The notes under the pieces were generated by a model. It was not told where the DNA came from and did not search any database. It saw nothing but the letters and a program-made list of their open reading frames with translations. Positions 52,525 to 61,822 of a stretch of DNA of 64,000 nucleotides are shown in pieces; within the stretch, counting starts at the first letter, position 1; each line of letters starts with the position of its first letter. The stretch lies in the NCBI GenBank assembly GCA_963422685.1, contig OY730442.1, positions 1,860,001 through 1,924,000 of the forward strand. The letters are read 5' to 3'. The translations under genes were made by a program, and so were the position numbers. This DNA is from Spongiihabitans sp963422685. GTDB lineage: Bacteria; Pseudomonadota; Gammaproteobacteria; Arenicellales; Poriferihabitantaceae.

Positions 52525-53322
52525 GAGGCCGTCACCGGATGAATTACGCTTCTTGGCTTCCTTAAATCGGGCTTGCCCGCTTTTCGTTCAATGGTTCTTG
52601 TCATCGGTTTCATCGGCGGGGCGGATAGATTATGTGGGGCTGGACGCCATCAGTCGGGGATTGAATCGACTTGCGCGTCCAGCCAGGGTTACAGCCGGTG
52701 CGTTGTTCGGCGTTTTCCAGACACGTAAATCCGGGTGTGCTATTGATTGCGGTGGTACAGCGAGATGGAGGAGGGATTGGTGCGATGGCCAAGACGGCGG
52801 ATTTAAGCGCAGCGAAGGTGCAGCGATTCGGGGGCGAGATAGAGACGCCATCGGGCAGCTGCTTTGATTGCTATCACGCTGCACGAGGCCGTATTGGTAC
52901 GCTCTTTCTCCCGGGTAGAGCCGGATGCAGCGGGCATTGACCCGGGCGGTCCAGCGGCAAGAGGGCGGCCGACCGTGAGCGGATTCGACGGCGCACCTGG
53001 ATGAAGAAGCGATGCCATGGTCTATCCAGTATTTTATTCTCGGCAGTTCGCAACGGCTGGCCGGGAGAAAAATCCAACGACCGTTTGACGATGTCAACAC
53101 CTCTGCGCAACCCTGCCTCGCATTCTTTCCACCCAAAGATTCGCACGCCTTTCGTCTCCCAGCAGACCGAAGTATTTCGCCGCCCGACTATGCGCTGCCA
53201 GAAAGGAACGACCGCTGCGGCGTGTGGCCGGTGAGATTGTCCAGCCCCTGCTGCGCAACGCGCACCTCACCCACAAACCCCTTGCCATCGGCAGTGAGCC
53301 GTGGCCATGCTATACGCAATAT
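52525..53322. other. unrecognised degraded DNA within the island
   Basis: About 800 bp without a gene I can support. Long frames exist on both strands (for example 52630-53136 minus), but they overlap each other and show no convincing similarity or ribosome binding site. The second copy of the 36-bp repeat is at 53065-53100. This is probably eroded phage DNA. Confidence 0.5.
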
Positions 53323-53457
53323 ATGATATGGGATCTATTTAAGGCGAGTTTGGCCATCGGCAACCCTGTATATATCCTCATGGTCTTCTTTTTGTTATTG
53401 GGTCTTGCCATGTTCTGCGGCATTGTTGGCTTGTTCTCACTGCTTATTGACCGCTAA
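53323..53457 (+). CDS. predicted 44-residue membrane protein
   Basis: The frame begins MIWDLFKASLAIGNPVYILM and continues with one long hydrophobic segment (VFFLLLGLAMFCGIVGLFSLL) ending IDR. Length and composition fit a single-pass small membrane protein, but there is no Shine-Dalgarno sequence. The frame is open further upstream into degraded DNA, so it may be chance. Confidence 0.3.
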   Translation: MIWDLFKASLAIGNPVYILMVFFLLLGLAMFCGIVGLFSLLIDR

Positions 53458-53471
53458 TCCTTCCAGCTCGT

Positions 53472-53497
53472 AGGGACCGCCCCCCGTGCCCGTCCTT
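53472..53497. repeat. second copy of the 26-bp palindromic repeat
   Basis: Matches 50836-50861 in the same orientation with about four differences, which weaken its stem. The pair brackets the transposase and phage fragments, 2.6 kb apart. Confidence 0.6.
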
Positions 53498-53673
53498 TAA
53501 ATAGCCTGTCTACATAAAATCCATCGTAAAAATCAAACCCTGAATCTTGCTTATTCCTGCTCTATCTGTTTCTTTCTACCCTGTAAATCCTGTGCATCCA
53601 TGTTCCTGCTCTTTCTTCCCTAATTCCCAATTCTTGATTATCCTACCCATCCATATTTTCATTCTTTATGACG

Positions 53674-53703
53674 TTGACGTGCGCATTAAGACTGGCATAA
53701 GAT
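53674..53703 (+). promoter_or_regulatory. promoter of the giant surface protein gene
   Basis: TTGACG (53674-53679), an 18-bp spacer and TAAGAT (53698-53703) form a good sigma-70 promoter, with an expected start near 53711, about 35 bp before the ATG. It is followed by the ribosome binding site GGAGGG (53735-53740), 5 bp before ATG 53746. Confidence 0.65.
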
Positions 53704-53745
53704 TTGAGTATGCCATATTAGTGAACAATCTTGCGGAGGGACGCG

Positions 53746-56700
53746 ATGAACCAACCACGAAACTTCTTTAATACATTGAACCACGTCCCCATTCTTCGGG
53801 TTCTCACCGCACCCTTCATCGCCCCCCTCCCCGAAATTCCTGTCCGGCAGGCCAACGTCGTGAAACCTCGTCAACCCCGGCGGCACCTCGCCGCTGCCCT
53901 CGGCCTGATCCTCTCTATCATCTGTGTCTTGCCGGTCGCTGCACAGACTTCCGCCGGCATCACCGTCACCGAGACCGATGGCAGCACCGCCACCACCGAA
54001 GCCGGCGGCACCGACACCATCAACGTCGTACTGGACACCCAACCGGGATCTAACGTCACTATCGCCGTATCCAGTTCCGACACCACTGAAGGTACGGTTG
54101 ACAAGCGCAGCCTGGTCTTCACCGATTCCAACTGGGATACCCCGCAGACCGTCACCGTCACCGGTCAGGATGACAGCCTGGTCGACGGGGATCAACCCTA
54201 TGACATCGTACTGGCCGCGGCCGTCAGCAGCGACGGCAACTACAACGGCGTTGACCCAGCGGACGTATCGGTGACCAACACTGACAACGACACCGCCGGC
54301 GTCATCTTATCCACGAGTGCGGTCACCGTCACCGAAGCCACTGGCACTGGGCGCACCGCCACCTACACCGTGGTACTGGGCACCGAGCCGACAGCGAACG
54401 TCACCATCGCCATCACTGGTGGCGATACCAGTATTGCCACCGTCTCCCCGGCATCGCTGACCTTCACCACAGCCAACTGGAGTACCCCACAGATCGTTAC
54501 CGTCACCGGTCAGGATGAGGACATTGATAATGGTGTTTCTAAAAGTGTGTCGATTTATCATACTCCATCCGGCCGCGGCTATGGCGACAGGGATACGGTT
54601 CTTTTATTTGTCAACGTGTTAGACGACGACATCGCTGGCATCACCGTCACCGAGACCAGTGGCAGCACCGCCACCACCGAGGCCGGTGGCGCCGACACCA
54701 TCAGCGTAGTGCTGGACACCGAGCCGACAGCGGACGTCACCATCGCCGTATCCAGCTCCGACACCACTGAAGGTATGGTTGACAAGAGCAGCTTAGTCTT
54801 CATCGCTTCCAACTGGAGTACCCCACAGATCGTTACCGTCACCGGTCAGGATGACAACCTGGCCGATGGTGATCAGAACTACACCATCGTCCTGGCCAAG
54901 GCCGTCAGTGGCGACGTTCATTACGGCGGCAGCCTCACACGCTACAACGCCATTAACCCAGCGGACGTGACGGTGACCAACACCGATGACGACGCCGGTG
55001 TCATGTTGTCCACGAGCGCGGTCACCGTCACCGAAGCCAGTGGCAGCAGTAATACCGCTACCTACACCGTAAAACTCAGCATCCAACCCTCGGGCAACGT
55101 CACCGTTACCCCCACCAGTAGTGATACCAGTGTGGCCACCGTCTCCCCGGCCTCCCTGATCTTCACCACTTCCAACTGGAATACCGCACAGCCCATCACC
55201 GTCACCGGCGTCGACGACAGCACCGATGGGGACCGCAGCACCACCATCACCCATACAGTAACTGGTGCCGACTACGCCTCAGTCAGTGCCGCCAGCGTCG
55301 TCGTCACCCTCACCGACGACGACAATAGCCCACCGACAGGCGCCGTCACCATCACCGGCACCGTCACCCAGGGCCAGACGCTGACCGCGGTGACCAGCAC
55401 CATCGTCGACCCCGACGGCCCGAGTAATTTGATATTCACCTACCAGTGGGAGCGCGATGGCACTGACATCAGCGGCGCCACCGGCAACACCTACGTACTG
55501 AAACAAGCCGACGTCGGCAAGGCCATCACCGTCACCGTGAGCTGGACCGACGGGGGCGGCACTGCGGAATCTCTTACCTCTGTTGCTACATCTGCAGTGA
55601 CACCACCACCGGCGGCCCCTGCCGGGCTCAAAGTGATTGTGCGCAGTGGCAAAATCAAGTTCCGCTGGGAGATTCCCAACAACCCCGACATCACCGGCTA
55701 TCAATACAAACAATGGACTGGCAATACCGAACCCAGTCCTGGCACCTGGGTAGACTTTTCAGGTGCAATGTCTGCGACTACACAGAACCGCTCGGTACGA
55801 GGTTTGACCGACGGCACCGAATACAACTTCCGCATTCGGGCGATAGCCGGCAGTGTTACGGGGACCCCGTCCGGCGTTATTACCGTGACCCCGTCGATCA
55901 CTCCGGACGTGCCCGCCAGGCCTGCTGCCGTCACCGCGGTGGCCGGCAACGGACAAGTGACGTTAAGCTGGAACAATCCCAATAATGCTGCCATTACCAG
56001 GTATCAGATCCGGCGGCAGGTCGCACCAGAGGACTGGGGTAATTGGGCCGACATCTCGGGCAGTGGCAAAGACACCACCAGCTATACAGTGACCGGTTTG
56101 ACCAACAACATCTGGCACCGCTTCCGCATTCGGGCGATAGCCAGTACCGCGGTCTATGGGCTGGCGTCCAGTGACGTCAGTGCCAGGCCGATGGCATCAC
56201 CGTCTCCGCCGCCGAGCAAACCCACCGGTCTTGCGGCGGTGGTCGGCAACGGACAAGTGACGTTAAGCTGGGACAATCCCAATAATGCTGCCATTACCAG
56301 GTATCAGATCCGGCGGCAGGTCGCATCAGAGTACTGGGGTAATTGGGCCGACATCTCGGGCAGTGGCAAAGACACCACCAGCTATACAGTGACCGGTTTG
56401 ACCAACAACATCTGGCACCGCTTCCGCATTCGGGCGATAGCCGGCAGTGTGACGGGGACCCCGTCCGACGTGATGACCGTGACCCCGTCGATCACTCCGG
56501 ACGTGCCCGCCAGGCCTGCTGCCGTCACCGCGGTGGCCGGCGACGGACAAGTGACATTAAGCTGGGACAATCCCAATAATGCTCTCATTACCAGGTATCA
56601 GATCCGGCGGCAGGACGTGACGATTGCACACGACGGGGGTAAAACCAGCGGGAACTGGAGTGATTGGAGTGACATCCCCGGCAGTGGCAAAGACACCACC

Positions 56701-59700
56701 GGCTATACAGTGACCGGTTTGACCAACGGCATGAAGTACAACTTCCGCATTCGGGCGGTAGCCGGTACCTCGTCCTATGGGAAGGCGTCCAGCGCCGCCG
56801 GTGCCAGGCTGGCGATACCGGCCGCGCCAGCGCCACCGGCGCCCAAACCCACCGGTCTTTCGAAGGTAATCGACAGCGGACAAGTCACCTTAACCTGGGA
56901 CCACCCCAACAACCCTGCCATCACCCGCTATCAATACAAATACTGGACCGGCAGCCCCGAGAGCGGCCGCTGGATCGATATATCCGGCAGTGACAAAGAC
57001 ACCACCAGCCACGTAGTGACCGGTTTGACCAACGGCACCAAATACCACTTCCGCATTCGGGCCATGATCGGCAGGATTGCCGGAGTAAAATCCAGCTCCA
57101 CCAGTGCCACGCCGGCGACACCGCCGACACAGGCAGCGCCTATTAAAGTCAGTGCGCATGCCAGGTACAGACAAGTCGAGCTGATCTGGCGTGATCCGAC
57201 CCTGACAGATCAGCGCGACACCACCATCAGCAAATACCAAATCAAATACTGGAGCGGCAACAGTGAGACTGGAGACTGGAGCGACATTTCAGCCACCATC
57301 AACTCCACAAACGCCTACTACCTCGTCACCGGGCTGACCAACAACACCACCTACAGCTTCCGCATTCGTGGTTTGACCAACGGTTTTATAACGACCGAGT
57401 CCAACCTCGTGCAAGCGACACCGTTGGCGGGGCCGCCGAGAACCCCGTCCCGCCCTCAGGCAGTAGCCGGCGACAGCGAAGTCACATTAACCTGGGACCA
57501 CCCCAACAACCGCGACATCACCAAATACCAGATCAAGCAATGGACCGGTGGTGGCGAGCGCGGCAGCTGGGGTGATTGGAACGACATCCCCGGCAGTGAC
57601 AAAGACACCACCGACTACACCGTACCCGCACTCACCAACGGCGTTAAATACAGCTTCCGCATTCGCGCCGTCGCCGGCAGCGTTACCGGCTCACAATCCC
57701 CCTACACCGCCGTCGTAATACCGGCCGCGCCAGTAGTCGTACCTGGTGGCATCACCGTAGCCGTACGCGACAGCGTCGGCGACAGCATCGCCATATCCGT
57801 GGGTATCATCCATACCGGCACCAGAACCGTTGACAGCGTCGTCCCCACCACCGAAGACGGCGGCAGTTACAGCTTCACCGTGGTACTCGACACCCAGCCC
57901 TCGGCGAACGTCAGCATCGCCGTATCCAGTTCCGACACCACCGAAGGCACGGTTGACAAGAACAGCCTGGTCTTCACCACCACCAACTGGAATACCCCAC
58001 AGACCGTCACCGTAACCGGTCAGGCAGACACCCTTACCGATGGCGACCAGGACTACACCATCATACTGGCCGCGGCCGTCAGCACCGATACCAACTACCA
58101 CGGCATTGACCCGATTGACATCGCCATTACCAACACCGACACCGACACTGCCACAAGAGGGACCCGGTCAGTCACCATGGGTGGTTTCACCGTCATAGGT
58201 GCAGACCCTGGCAGTCTTGGCGTCGACGGCGACAAAATCAATGCTCGGGTAACTGGTGTTGGTATACAACTGGCACTGCCATCTGAACACCGCGTCACCC
58301 GAGCCGCCTTCTCCAGGCCGACGCCTGAACAACTACCCCCGCCCCAGGCCGGGGTGACCTTTGGAGCGGCGCCGGCCTACGTGAACGTGGAGCTAGCCCC
58401 GCCGCTGCCGGCATCCTCACCGGCCACGGTCTGTCTGCAACGGCCGGCCGGGATGTTGAGCCATGCGGCGGTCTATCACCTGGCCGAGCAGGGCCGTGAG
58501 TGGGAAGCACTGGCCGGGGCCGACCATCAGGAACGGCGACCGGGGTACATCTGCGGCAGCATGCGAAGTGGGTCGCCGGTGGTCGTCGGGACCCGAACCT
58601 TGGGGGGGGCCACACACTCCCGTGACGACGATACCCGGGGCGTCACGTTATCCGCAACCCGCGTCACCGTCACCGAAGCCAGCGGCGCCGGGCGCACCGC
58701 TACTTACACCGTGGTGCTCACGGCCCAGCCGACTGGCGCCGTGACCATCACCCCGAGCAGCGGCGAGCCCGGCGTGGCGACCGTGTCCACGGCCGCCTCC
58801 TCCAATACGCTGACCTTCACCAGCGCCAACTGGGATACGGCACAGCCCGTCACCGTCACCGGCGTGGACGACCGCGTTGATGCGGATCGCAGTACGACCA
58901 TCACCCATACCGTCACCGGGGGTGGCTACGATGCCGTGCGCATCTCCGACGTAGCCGTCACGCTGACGGATGACGACACGGTGGAAGTGACGATGTTCGG
59001 CTTTGCCGGGGACACCCTGAAAGTCACCGAGGCCGACGGCGCCATGCACCGCAACTACTACCAAATCGTCCTGAAAAGCCAGCCGAGTGGCGACGTCACC
59101 GTCACCCCCACCAGTGGTGATACCGGCATAGCCACCATCACCCCCTCATCACTCACCTTCACCGCCGACAACTGGGCCAAGCCACAAAGCATCGCGGTCA
59201 CCGGAGTGGACGACCACGTTGATGCAGGAGACCGACGCACCGCCATCACCCATACAATCTCTGGTGGCGGCTACGACTCGGTGCGCATTCCCGACGTGGT
59301 CGTCACCCTCATTGATGACGATGTCGCCGGCGTCACCGTGTCCGAGACCGATGGCAGCACTGCCACCACCGAAAGTGGCGGCAGTGACAGCATCAGCGTA
59401 GTACTGGACAGCCAGCCCACGGCCGAGGTCACCCTCACCGTCACCAGTTCCGACACCACCGAAGGTACGGTTGACAAGAGCAGCCTGGTCTTCACCCCCA
59501 ACAACTGGGCCACCGCGCAGGTTGTCACAGTCACCGGGGTGGATGACCGTTTGGACGATGGCGAGCAGTCTTACAAAATAGAACTGGGTGTCGTTGCAAG
59601 TCGCGACCGCAACTATGATGGTATCAATCCTGATGACGTGGTCGTCACCTCGAAAGTATCCGTTAAAATCACCGGTGTAGTGGGCAAGACCAAGATAGAG

Positions 59701-61776
59701 GGCAACACCATCACCGCAGAGGTGATCGGCGGGGCGGGGGTGCAGTTGACGCTGCCTGCCGGGCACGGTGTGGCCCAGGTAGCGTTTGCGGTGCCCCGCT
59801 CCGTGCCGGCTGCGCAGGCCGGTGTAACCTTTGGGGACGAACCGGCTTACGTGGGTATCCGTATAGACGCGCAGCTCCCGTCATCCTCGAGTGCCAGCGT
59901 CTGTCTGAAAGAGCCCGCCGGGCTGTCGGGTACGCTGTTTGTGTATCATCTTGCCGATGGGGCCAATAAGTGGGAGAAACTGTTGCCCGCATCGGCGCCC
60001 AGCGGTTATGTCTGCGGTAAGACAAAAGACTTTTCTGTTTTTGTAGTAGGATCGCCAACGCCGGTTTTCGGTTCAGCCTTCGTTGACGACTACGTCTGGA
60101 CGGTTGGCGAGGCCGTTGACGTGGAGCTGCCGGCAGCCACGGGTGGCGACGGTACGATCACCTACCGGCTGCGTCCGGCTCTCCCGGCGGGGCTCACGTT
60201 TAATGCAAAGGCGCGCACCATCACCGGCACCCCGAACGAGGTGTTCGCCACGACCGAGTTCACCTACACGGCCAGGGACACCGACGGTCATACCGGTCAG
60301 TTGCAATTCAGGGTCACGGTGCAGGCTGCTGAAGTGAAGGAGCGTTCCCGTGCGCTCGCTGTGGCCCTGGCGTCGTTCGGGCGTACCGCGGCCGCCGAGG
60401 CGGTGGACGTCATTAGTCGGCGTTTCATTGCGGCCCCGGTTGCGCGTTCGGGTATCACGCTGGGTGGCACGGCCTTGTCATCCGTTGGTTCCCGTTCTGC
60501 CTCAGCCGTATTGAGTTTGGCTGAGGTGCGCGGTGCCGGCGGTGCCACAGTAGACGGTTTAAATCCGGGGTTAATTACGTGGCGGGGGGTTTCGGCCAGG
60601 GAGTTATTCTCGCAAAGTGATTTTGTGTTGCCGTTGCAAGGCCCAGAAGAGGATCGGGTCAGGACTGGCTGGACCTTTTGGGGCCAGGGTTCGGCCGGCA
60701 GATTTTCCGGTGAGGCAAATGCAATTGAGACTGATGGTGAGTTACACACGGGATACATGGGTTTGGATTACCGGTTTGGAAGCAATCACAACGCCCTGGC
60801 GGGCGTAGCGTTTTCGCACAGTGCGGGGGAAGTGGACTACGCGGTAGCGGGGGACTTTCTTCTCGTTAATGGAGAGAGGGGGGGCATCACGGGCGAGGTG
60901 GATTTGGCCATGACCAGTGTATTGCCCTATGTGCACTACACGCCGCGTTTGGGTTTGGGAATATGGGGATTAGCGGGAGCGGGTTCGGGGGAGGTCAAGC
61001 TCAAGGATCAAGGGGGGAGCGTAGAGACGGACGTTCGGATGGTGATGGCCGCTGTGGGTGTTCGTCAGCGGTTGAAGACGTGGCGCGGGGTAGATTTTGC
61101 GGTGAAATCCGATGTATTGGCGGTAGAGTTGAAGACGGACGCGGCGGCAGGTCTTGAAGCGGTGACGGGGGATGCGCGGCGGGCGCGGTTGGCGCTGGAG
61201 ATGGGTGTTGAGCGGGTGTTGTCGCCGGATTCGTTGCTGCGGCCGGATATAGAGTTTAGTGGTCGTTGGGACGATGGTGACGCGGACAATGGTATAGGGG
61301 TGGAGATCAGCGGCGGGGTAGCGTACGTACAGAGTCGTTTGGGTTTGCGTTTAGGGGTTCGGGGTCGGTATTTACTGGCGCATGAGGAGTCTGAATTTGC
61401 GGATTGGGGAGGCAGTTTTGCGTTGCAGATCGGAGAGGGTCTTGGGGGGCATGGGCTGTGGTTATCGTATGAGCCGCAGTGGGGCGCCCCGGCCAGTGGC
61501 GTAGAGCAGCTGTGGGACGGCGAGGGCATCGGGGAAGTCGGGGGGGCGGGGCGGATGAAGTTTGACCTTGGCTATGGTATGACAACGCGTGGTCGCGGCT
61601 GGTTGGTGACGCCGTACGGGGGGGTATTGACGACCGGGCAGGATACGCGCTACCGGCTGGGTGCACAGGCCGAGGTAGACAAATCGATGGATATAAGCCT
61701 GGAGGGGGTGCGGCGAGAGAATGCGGAGGGCGCCACCGAGCACAGCATATTTTTACGCTGGAAGTTTTTATTGTAG
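53746..61776 (+). CDS. giant secreted multidomain protein with autotransporter-like beta-barrel
   Basis: The 2,676-residue product starts at ATG 53746 behind GGAGGG; the frame opens 15 bp earlier. A 47-residue basic N region precedes a signal-peptide core (about 48-64) with cleavage near VAA-QTS. Then: four Calx-beta-like repeats of about 110 residues (71-527); an Ig-like YQWERDG domain (527-622); seven fibronectin-III repeats (625-1325, each with T-x-Y-x-(F/R)-RIRA); another Calx-beta-like repeat (to 1467); a two-cysteine module (1470-1623); three more Calx-beta-like repeats; a second two-cysteine module (1971-2105); a putative-Ig (He_PIG) domain; a helical linker; and a C-terminal beta-barrel (about 2295-2676) ending FLRWKFLL. 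This suggests outer-membrane anchoring with a long extracellular adhesin. No accessory secretion genes adjoin it. Confidence 0.88.
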   Translation: MNQPRNFFNTLNHVPILRVLTAPFIAPLPEIPVRQANVVKPRQPRRHLAAALGLILSIICVLPVAAQTSAGITVTETDGSTATTEAGGTDTINVVLDTQPGSNVTIAVSSSDTTEGTVDKRSLVFTDSNWDTPQTVTVTGQDDSLVDGDQPYDIVLAAAVSSDGNYNGVDPADVSVTNTDNDTAGVILSTSAVTVTEATGTGRTATYTVVLGTEPTANVTIAITGGDTSIATVSPASLTFTTANWSTPQIVTVTGQDEDIDNGVSKSVSIYHTPSGRGYGDRDTVLLFVNVLDDDIAGITVTETSGSTATTEAGGADTISVVLDTEPTADVTIAVSSSDTTEGMVDKSSLVFIASNWSTPQIVTVTGQDDNLADGDQNYTIVLAKAVSGDVHYGGSLTRYNAINPADVTVTNTDDDAGVMLSTSAVTVTEASGSSNTATYTVKLSIQPSGNVTVTPTSSDTSVATVSPASLIFTTSNWNTAQPITVTGVDDSTDGDRSTTITHTVTGADYASVSAASVVVTLTDDDNSPPTGAVTITGTVTQGQTLTAVTSTIVDPDGPSNLIFTYQWERDGTDISGATGNTYVLKQADVGKAITVTVSWTDGGGTAESLTSVATSAVTPPPAAPAGLKVIVRSGKIKFRWEIPNNPDITGYQYKQWTGNTEPSPGTWVDFSGAMSATTQNRSVRGLTDGTEYNFRIRAIAGSVTGTPSGVITVTPSITPDVPARPAAVTAVAGNGQVTLSWNNPNNAAITRYQIRRQVAPEDWGNWADISGSGKDTTSYTVTGLTNNIWHRFRIRAIASTAVYGLASSDVSARPMASPSPPPSKPTGLAAVVGNGQVTLSWDNPNNAAITRYQIRRQVASEYWGNWADISGSGKDTTSYTVTGLTNNIWHRFRIRAIAGSVTGTPSDVMTVTPSITPDVPARPAAVTAVAGDGQVTLSWDNPNNALITRYQIRRQDVTIAHDGGKTSGNWSDWSDIPGSGKDTTGYTVTGLTNGMKYNFRIRAVAGTSSYGKASSAAGARLAIPAAPAPPAPKPTGLSKVIDSGQVTLTWDHPNNPAITRYQYKYWTGSPESGRWIDISGSDKDTTSHVVTGLTNGTKYHFRIRAMIGRIAGVKSSSTSATPATPPTQAAPIKVSAHARYRQVELIWRDPTLTDQRDTTISKYQIKYWSGNSETGDWSDISATINSTNAYYLVTGLTNNTTYSFRIRGLTNGFITTESNLVQATPLAGPPRTPSRPQAVAGDSEVTLTWDHPNNRDITKYQIKQWTGGGERGSWGDWNDIPGSDKDTTDYTVPALTNGVKYSFRIRAVAGSVTGSQSPYTAVVIPAAPVVVPGGITVAVRDSVGDSIAISVGIIHTGTRTVDSVVPTTEDGGSYSFTVVLDTQPSANVSIAVSSSDTTEGTVDKNSLVFTTTNWNTPQTVTVTGQADTLTDGDQDYTIILAAAVSTDTNYHGIDPIDIAITNTDTDTATRGTRSVTMGGFTVIGADPGSLGVDGDKINARVTGVGIQLALPSEHRVTRAAFSRPTPEQLPPPQAGVTFGAAPAYVNVELAPPLPASSPATVCLQRPAGMLSHAAVYHLAEQGREWEALAGADHQERRPGYICGSMRSGSPVVVGTRTLGGATHSRDDDTRGVTLSATRVTVTEASGAGRTATYTVVLTAQPTGAVTITPSSGEPGVATVSTAASSNTLTFTSANWDTAQPVTVTGVDDRVDADRSTTITHTVTGGGYDAVRISDVAVTLTDDDTVEVTMFGFAGDTLKVTEADGAMHRNYYQIVLKSQPSGDVTVTPTSGDTGIATITPSSLTFTADNWAKPQSIAVTGVDDHVDAGDRRTAITHTISGGGYDSVRIPDVVVTLIDDDVAGVTVSETDGSTATTESGGSDSISVVLDSQPTAEVTLTVTSSDTTEGTVDKSSLVFTPNNWATAQVVTVTGVDDRLDDGEQSYKIELGVVASRDRNYDGINPDDVVVTSKVSVKITGVVGKTKIEGNTITAEVIGGAGVQLTLPAGHGVAQVAFAVPRSVPAAQAGVTFGDEPAYVGIRIDAQLPSSSSASVCLKEPAGLSGTLFVYHLADGANKWEKLLPASAPSGYVCGKTKDFSVFVVGSPTPVFGSAFVDDYVWTVGEAVDVELPAATGGDGTITYRLRPALPAGLTFNAKARTITGTPNEVFATTEFTYTARDTDGHTGQLQFRVTVQAAEVKERSRALAVALASFGRTAAAEAVDVISRRFIAAPVARSGITLGGTALSSVGSRSASAVLSLAEVRGAGGATVDGLNPGLITWRGVSARELFSQSDFVLPLQGPEEDRVRTGWTFWGQGSAGRFSGEANAIETDGELHTGYMGLDYRFGSNHNALAGVAFSHSAGEVDYAVAGDFLLVNGERGGITGEVDLAMTSVLPYVHYTPRLGLGIWGLAGAGSGEVKLKDQGGSVETDVRMVMAAVGVRQRLKTWRGVDFAVKSDVLAVELKTDAAAGLEAVTGDARRARLALEMGVERVLSPDSLLRPDIEFSGRWDDGDADNGIGVEISGGVAYVQSRLGLRLGVRGRYLLAHEESEFADWGGSFALQIGEGLGGHGLWLSYEPQWGAPASGVEQLWDGEGIGEVGGAGRMKFDLGYGMTTRGRGWLVTPYGGVLTTGQDTRYRLGAQAEVDKSMDISLEGVRRENAEGATEHSIFLRWKFLL
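55931..56440 (+). repeat. near-identical 300-bp fibronectin-III units
   Basis: Fibronectin units 2 and 3 repeat at exactly 300 bp: 55981-56131 and 56281-56431 are almost identical at the DNA level, with a few changes after GCGGCAGGTCGCA. The segment ending unit 1 (55831-55960) recurs about 594 bp later with few differences. This points to recent duplication or gene conversion. Confidence 0.8.
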
Positions 61777-61822
61777 TGTTGTCGCGGCCTGTGTACCCCA
61801 AAAACAGTCCGGCATAAAACGA

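Noticed and set aside
53955..60060. Regular DNA repeats that might suggest CRISPR or satellite DNA
   Set aside because: The repeats are in one reading frame and encode Calx-beta-like and fibronectin domains; there are no short spacers.
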